Source: Alphaproteobacteria bacterium UBA4588 (GTDB lineage Bacteria; Pseudomonadota; Alphaproteobacteria; Puniceispirillales; Puniceispirillaceae). From it: 8,552 nt of DNA. Positions 5,469-8,552 of this stretch are shown in pieces; the first letter of the stretch is position 1; every line of letters begins with the position of its first letter. A program made the position numbers and the translations under genes. The notes under the pieces are model-generated. The model saw nothing but the letters and a program-made list of their open reading frames with translations. It was not told the origin of the DNA and searched no databases. The stretch spans positions 36,935 to 45,486 of the forward strand of contig DGJU01000082.1 in assembly GCA_002387605.1 (NCBI GenBank), written 5' to 3'.

Positions 5469-6258
5469 TCTTTCCGGAAAAATCGCTGCAATTACTGGTA
5501 TTGGCGGGCCAGAAGATGATTTTAGCAATGGCAAGGCAATTTCCTGCCTGCTTGCTGCGCAAGGCGCGCACATAGAGGGGCTCGACATTAATCAGCGCGA
5601 TGGCGCCCATACACAAGCCAAGATTACCGATGCTGGCGGCAGCTGCGCCCTCACCCTAGGTGATGCGACCTCTGAGGCAGATATTAACAAATGGATAGAA
5701 AACATTATCGCTAAACATGGCAGGATTGATATTTTAGTGAACAATGTTGGCCAGTCAGAACGGATGTCGCCAGAAGATGCTGATACAGACGTCTGGCAAA
5801 AACAATTTGCTCTCAATCTGGATGCTGCTTTTATGGCAAGCCGTGCGACCCTGCCCCATATGAAAGCGATGGGGGGCGGGGCAATTGTAAATATTTCATC
5901 TGTTGCCGGCATTCGTTATCTTGGCAAACCACAAATTGCCTATAGTGCAGCCAAAGCGGCGCTGCAGCATTATACGAAATCATCGGCCGTCATCATGGCC
6001 CCGCACAAGGTTCGGATGAACTGTGTACTGCCCGGCCTTATGATGACGCCTATGGTAACGCGGATGGCTGAAAAATATGCCGGCGGCGACCTTGAAGGCT
6101 TTATTGCCACCCGAAATGGACAGGTCCCTATGGGTGTGATGGGAACCGCCCATGATGTTGCCAATGCTGTACTGTTTCTTGTGGCAGACGAGTCTCACTA
6201 TATTACGGGTACTGAAATCATTGTCGATGGCGGTGTCACAGCGACAATTCCGCGATAA
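5461..6258 (+). CDS. Short-chain dehydrogenase/reductase (SDR family)
   Basis: A classical-type NAD(P)-dependent oxidoreductase of 265 residues. The Rossmann fold opens with TGIGGPEDDFSNGKAI (12-27), a glycine-rich motif longer than the usual TGxxxGIG. Asp42 after strand 2 (GLDIN) suggests NAD rather than NADP. NNVG (94-97), Asn119, Ser147 (NISSVAG), Tyr161 and Lys165 (YSAAK) make up the catalytic set. The C-terminus has the usual ADESHYITGTEIIVDGG. The frame is open upstream to a TTG at 5374, but the core begins at MYNLSGK, and AGG lies 7 nt before ATG 5461, so that start is chosen. The gene is divergent from comD. It could act on a sulfonated or other hydroxy acid, but substrate specificity cannot be read from the sequence. 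Confidence 0.9.
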   Translation: MYNLSGKIAAITGIGGPEDDFSNGKAISCLLAAQGAHIEGLDINQRDGAHTQAKITDAGGSCALTLGDATSEADINKWIENIIAKHGRIDILVNNVGQSERMSPEDADTDVWQKQFALNLDAAFMASRATLPHMKAMGGGAIVNISSVAGIRYLGKPQIAYSAAKAALQHYTKSSAVIMAPHKVRMNCVLPGLMMTPMVTRMAEKYAGGDLEGFIATRNGQVPMGVMGTAHDVANAVLFLVADESHYITGTEIIVDGGVTATIPR

Positions 6259-6398
6259 GGGCGGTCAAAAAAAGGGCTGGCCTGTCTGTCTTACCCGTGG
6301 CATCTTTTCTACCTGCTCTGATGTGAGCGCTGGGAATATACTCCGGCAATACTGCATGTTTCATAATGTTTCTTAAGCAAGAATAGAAAGGCATATCA

Positions 6399-7013
6399 AT
6401 GGCCGGATATCATATTTACGGACGCCCGTTTGCCGGGTCCCTGATTGCCGAATTTTTACTTACTGAGGTAGGGGAAGACTATACGATTTCTTTTCCCGAT
6501 AAAGAGGAGCGGCAAAGTGCAGCATTTCGTGCCTTTAGCCCGCTTGGCAAAATACCAGCCCTTACAACACCTGATGGTTACACGATTTGCGAAACCCTCG
6601 CCATCATCGCCCATATAACAGACAGACATCCCTCCTTGATGCCTGCATCGGCGCAAAACCGTGACCGCTACTGGGAAAGCATCTCTTTGTTAGGGACCAC
6701 TATGTATCCGGCCTATCACAGGCAACATCACAGCTATTATTATGCGCCAGACGCAGCTTTTGATGAAATGAGACGTCTAGCACAGGCGGACCAGTCAGTG
6801 CTGTTCGACCATATCGAAGCTATGCTCAGCCCGTATTTATGCGGCGAGGAGATAACAGCTGCTGATTTCTATTTTTATATGATGTGTCGCTGGGATATGG
6901 ATAAGGATGCGATGCGTGATAGCCGCCCGAAGCTGGCGAGCTTTATCTCACATATGCGCGCCCACCCCTCTGTTATCAAGGTATTGGACGCACAGCCTCG
7001 GCCCGCAAAATAA
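6399..7013 (+). CDS. Glutathione S-transferase family protein
   Basis: A 204-residue cytosolic GST-fold protein. The N-terminal thioredoxin-like domain (about 1-77) has HIYGRPFAGSLIAEFLL, then SPLGKIPAL with the expected cis-Pro53, and the glutathione-binding acidic pair as Glu65-Thr66 (ICETLAII). The all-helical C-terminal domain (about 88-195) has GEEITAADFYFYM (149-161), including the T-x-x-D helix cap. The catalytic residue is uncertain: Ser14 is near the right place, and no Cys is there. AAAGG 7 nt before ATG 6399 supports the start. It follows the dehydrogenase after 140 nt on the same strand, so co-transcription is possible but not shown. Natural substrate unknown. Confidence 0.88.
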   Translation: MAGYHIYGRPFAGSLIAEFLLTEVGEDYTISFPDKEERQSAAFRAFSPLGKIPALTTPDGYTICETLAIIAHITDRHPSLMPASAQNRDRYWESISLLGTTMYPAYHRQHHSYYYAPDAAFDEMRRLAQADQSVLFDHIEAMLSPYLCGEEITAADFYFYMMCRWDMDKDAMRDSRPKLASFISHMRAHPSVIKVLDAQPRPAK

Positions 7014-7048
7014 CGCCCCTCTTTTTAGACGCGCCTGTTGTAATAACG

Positions 7049-7525
7049 TTAGGAAGCCTGCTCTTCTGAGGAGGTATCTTCGGGCTTTGGATTCATAATC
7101 GTTTCGAAATTATCGAAAAAGGTTTTTGACAGCTTTTTTGCCGTACTGGTAACAAGACGGCTCCCAAGCTGGGCCAGCTTGCCTGAAATTTCGGCCTTTG
7201 CTTCGTAAGTGAGTTTTGTGCCATCCTCAACTTCTTCAAGATGAACATCAGCACCGCCTTTGGCAGCGCCCGCAACACCGCCATCACCCTGCCCTGTCAG
7301 ACTAAAATGCTGGGGAGCGCCTGCGGCATCCAATGTCACTTTTCCTTTAAATTTTGCCTTAACAGGCCCAATTTTCAGCACAACGCGTGCTTCAAGCTCT
7401 GTTGGACTATGTTGAATAATCTCTTCACAGCCGGGAATCGCCTGTTGCAAAATCAACGGGTCGTTCAACGCAGCAAAAACCTGCTCGCGCGGCAAGGCAA
7501 TAAAGACCTGATCTGATAATTCCAT
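7049..7525 (-). CDS. CoxG-like SRPBCC family protein (CO dehydrogenase subunit G family)
   Basis: A 158-residue protein of the CoxG/SRPBCC superfamily, a helix-grip fold with a hydrophobic cavity. In carboxydotrophs CoxG helps attach CO dehydrogenase to the membrane; stand-alone relatives are often of unknown role. The family pattern is clear: LPREQVFAALNDPLILQQAIPGCEEI (11-36), KIGPVKAKFKGKVTL (51-65), GQGDGGVAGAAKGGADVHL (78-96) and SGKLAQLGSRL with a helical end (114-140). A charged, probably disordered tail closes it. AGGA lies 7 nt upstream of ATG 7525. No coxS, coxM or coxL is in the window, so its partner is unknown. It converges with the GST gene, with only 35 nt between the stops. 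Confidence 0.85.
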   Translation of the reverse strand: MELSDQVFIALPREQVFAALNDPLILQQAIPGCEEIIQHSPTELEARVVLKIGPVKAKFKGKVTLDAAGAPQHFSLTGQGDGGVAGAAKGGADVHLEEVEDGTKLTYEAKAEISGKLAQLGSRLVTSTAKKLSKTFFDNFETIMNPKPEDTSSEEQAS

Positions 7526-7718
7526 AAGCTATTCCTAAGCTGACATTTTGCCGACTATGCGGCGTTTTTCTAGCAGGTTAAACAGTAAAAATGAGATAGT
7601 TAAGCATACAAATAATCAGGATGCACTATAATTAAATTTCCAGAAAAATTACGGTAAAGTTCCTGCCTTTGGCTCGGCCATCAGTGTGTTATAGATGCTA
7701 CTAAACGCCCTTCTGGGA

Positions 7719-8393
7719 CTAAGAAACAGGTCGCCCAAACAGGCGGTTTAGCCCAAACAGGCTGGCCGAGACAGCTGGCCCAATTCCAAGCGCAAAAATC
7801 AGCGTACCAACACCAACAACTCCGCCCAGAGACCAGCCAACAATCACAACAACAACTTCTATTTCGGCCCTGATCCACATAAAGGGCATTTTTGTAAGCT
7901 TCTGAAGGCCTGTCATAAGGCCATCACGCGGCCCCGGACCAAGATTCGCAATCAAGTAAATTGCGCTCCCACATCCAACCATAGACACCCCTAAAAACGC
8001 CTGAGCAACCTGAAGGATAGTATCGTCTGGTTGCGGCAGGTAGGGCAGTGATAAATCTATCATAAACGCAATGATGACGGCGTTCAGAACTGTGCCAATA
8101 CCCGGCATCTGTTTCAATGGCACCCATAGCACAAGCACAGCAATACTTATCACAAAGGTTGCTGTCCCAATGCTCCAGCCCGTCACATTGGTTATCCCCT
8201 GCCCAAGCACCGTCCAGGGACTAACTCCTGAACCTGACGCAATCAACATGGCTTCACCAAGCCCGAACACAATTAGTCCAGCACATAATATCACCAGTGA
8301 GACTATCGGCGGGCGAATAGTGAGCGCTTTTGGGGCACTCCAGAATAAAGTCGGGATGGTTTTCACGGTAAGAAAAGCTGGTAGAATTTTCAT
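7719..8393 (-). CDS. YczE-type integral membrane protein
   Basis: A 224-residue polytopic inner-membrane protein of the YczE group (related to YitT-type proteins), whose function is not established. It has about six hydrophobic segments (near 30-51, 74-93, 101-119, 127-150, 176-192 and 194-214). The family landmarks are SGSGVSPWTVLGQGI (53-67), the PLKQMPGIGTVLNA loop (92-105) and NLGPGPRDGLMTGL (150-163), the first and last of which look like an internal repeat. The frame is open from an ATG at 8429, but AGGA stands 8 nt before the ATG at 8393, and the upstream part overlaps poor starts, so the shorter form is preferred. It lies 99 nt from the tRNA-Asp gene on the same strand. Transport activity is possible but not demonstrated by the sequence. 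Confidence 0.83.
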   Translation of the reverse strand: MKILPAFLTVKTIPTLFWSAPKALTIRPPIVSLVILCAGLIVFGLGEAMLIASGSGVSPWTVLGQGITNVTGWSIGTATFVISIAVLVLWVPLKQMPGIGTVLNAVIIAFMIDLSLPYLPQPDDTILQVAQAFLGVSMVGCGSAIYLIANLGPGPRDGLMTGLQKLTKMPFMWIRAEIEVVVVIVGWSLGGVVGVGTLIFALGIGPAVSASLFGLNRLFGRPVS

Positions 8394-8492
8394 AACAATC
8401 ATCCTGTGTGGGACCACGCATGAATGCAAATTATATCAGCAAAACTGAAAATAGCAGGCAACTCATTGCCGTTTTTGAAGGGAAGAAAGAAA

Positions 8493-8552
8493 TGGCGGGA
8501 GTGACGGGACTCGAACCCGCGGCCTCTGGCGTGACAGGCCAGCGCTCTAACC
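8493..8552 (-). tRNA. tRNA-Asp (GTC), 3' 60 nt; 5' end outside window
   Basis: On the minus strand the sequence gives the end of the D-arm, an anticodon stem CTGGC/GCCAG with loop CTGTCAC (anticodon GTC, aspartate), a T-arm GCGGG-TTCGAGT-CCCGT, the 3' acceptor strand CACTCCC, discriminator G73 and an encoded CCA (8493-8495). G73 is the expected aspartate identity base. The first acceptor strand and most of the D-arm lie beyond the right edge. No clear intrinsic terminator follows it before the YczE gene. Confidence 0.95.

Noticed and set aside
7550..7569. GCCG/CGGC hairpin followed by T5 on the plus strand
   Set aside because: Stem of four to five pairs and no plus-strand gene ends there; too weak to call a terminator.
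8071..8448. 125-codon plus-strand open frame
   Set aside because: Opposite the YczE-type gene, whose family motifs are clear on the minus strand.
8457..8470. GGCAA/TTGCC hairpin downstream of tRNA-Asp
   Set aside because: Only five base pairs, and the T-run is on the plus-strand side, the wrong direction for the tRNA transcript.
1..8552. CRISPR arrays, insertion sequences, phage or anti-phage defence genes
   Set aside because: No repeat-spacer pattern, transposase, terminal inverted repeats or defence-type domains were seen in any frame.

Overview
The window looks like chromosomal DNA of an alphaproteobacterium, probably a marine one. The complex I genes resemble alphaproteobacterial proteins: an N-terminally extended NuoB, separate nuoC and nuoD, and a NuoE with the CTTTPC / CLGAC ligand pattern. 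The tRNA-Asp encodes its CCA end. A SAR116-like or related marine lineage would fit a split sulfopyruvate-type decarboxylase next to a complex I operon, but that placement is inference.

Layout. Positions 1-3342 (minus strand) hold the start of a complex I operon in the order nuoA-nuoB-nuoC-nuoD-nuoE, with nuoE cut by the left edge. The genes are tightly packed: nuoA/nuoB overlap by 10 nt, nuoC/nuoD are 3 nt apart, and nuoD/nuoE overlap as ATGA. The exception is a 69-nt nuoB-nuoC spacer carrying a stem-loop. Upstream of nuoA on the same strand is an unrecognised 101-residue gene (3498-3803) with a strong ribosome binding site. Before it, at about 3824-3997, lies what looks like the orphan C-terminal end of a second ComE-like decarboxylase subunit. 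A strong terminator (4039-4076) follows the intact comD-comE pair (4122-5179, minus).

A 281-bp divergent intergenic region (5180-5460) with A-tracts and a 15-bp dyad separates comDE from a plus-strand short-chain dehydrogenase (5461-6258) and a glutathione S-transferase-like gene (6399-7013). A 16-codon open frame with a better Shine-Dalgarno than the dehydrogenase itself overlaps the dehydrogenase start. Converging on these from the right are a stand-alone CoxG-like SRPBCC protein (7049-7525), a YczE-type membrane protein (7719-8393) and the 3' part of a tRNA-Asp (8493-8552), all on the minus strand.

Function. The nuo genes encode the peripheral-arm subunits NuoB, C, D and E and the membrane subunit NuoA of the proton-pumping NADH:quinone oxidoreductase. 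ComD and ComE together should form one ThDP-dependent 2-oxoacid decarboxylase, most likely turning sulfopyruvate into sulfoacetaldehyde. The divergent dehydrogenase could supply or use a related metabolite, but nothing in the window proves this. No complete undescribed system is evident. The points most worth checking are the comE remnant, the leader-like mini-ORF, and the small gene ahead of nuoA.
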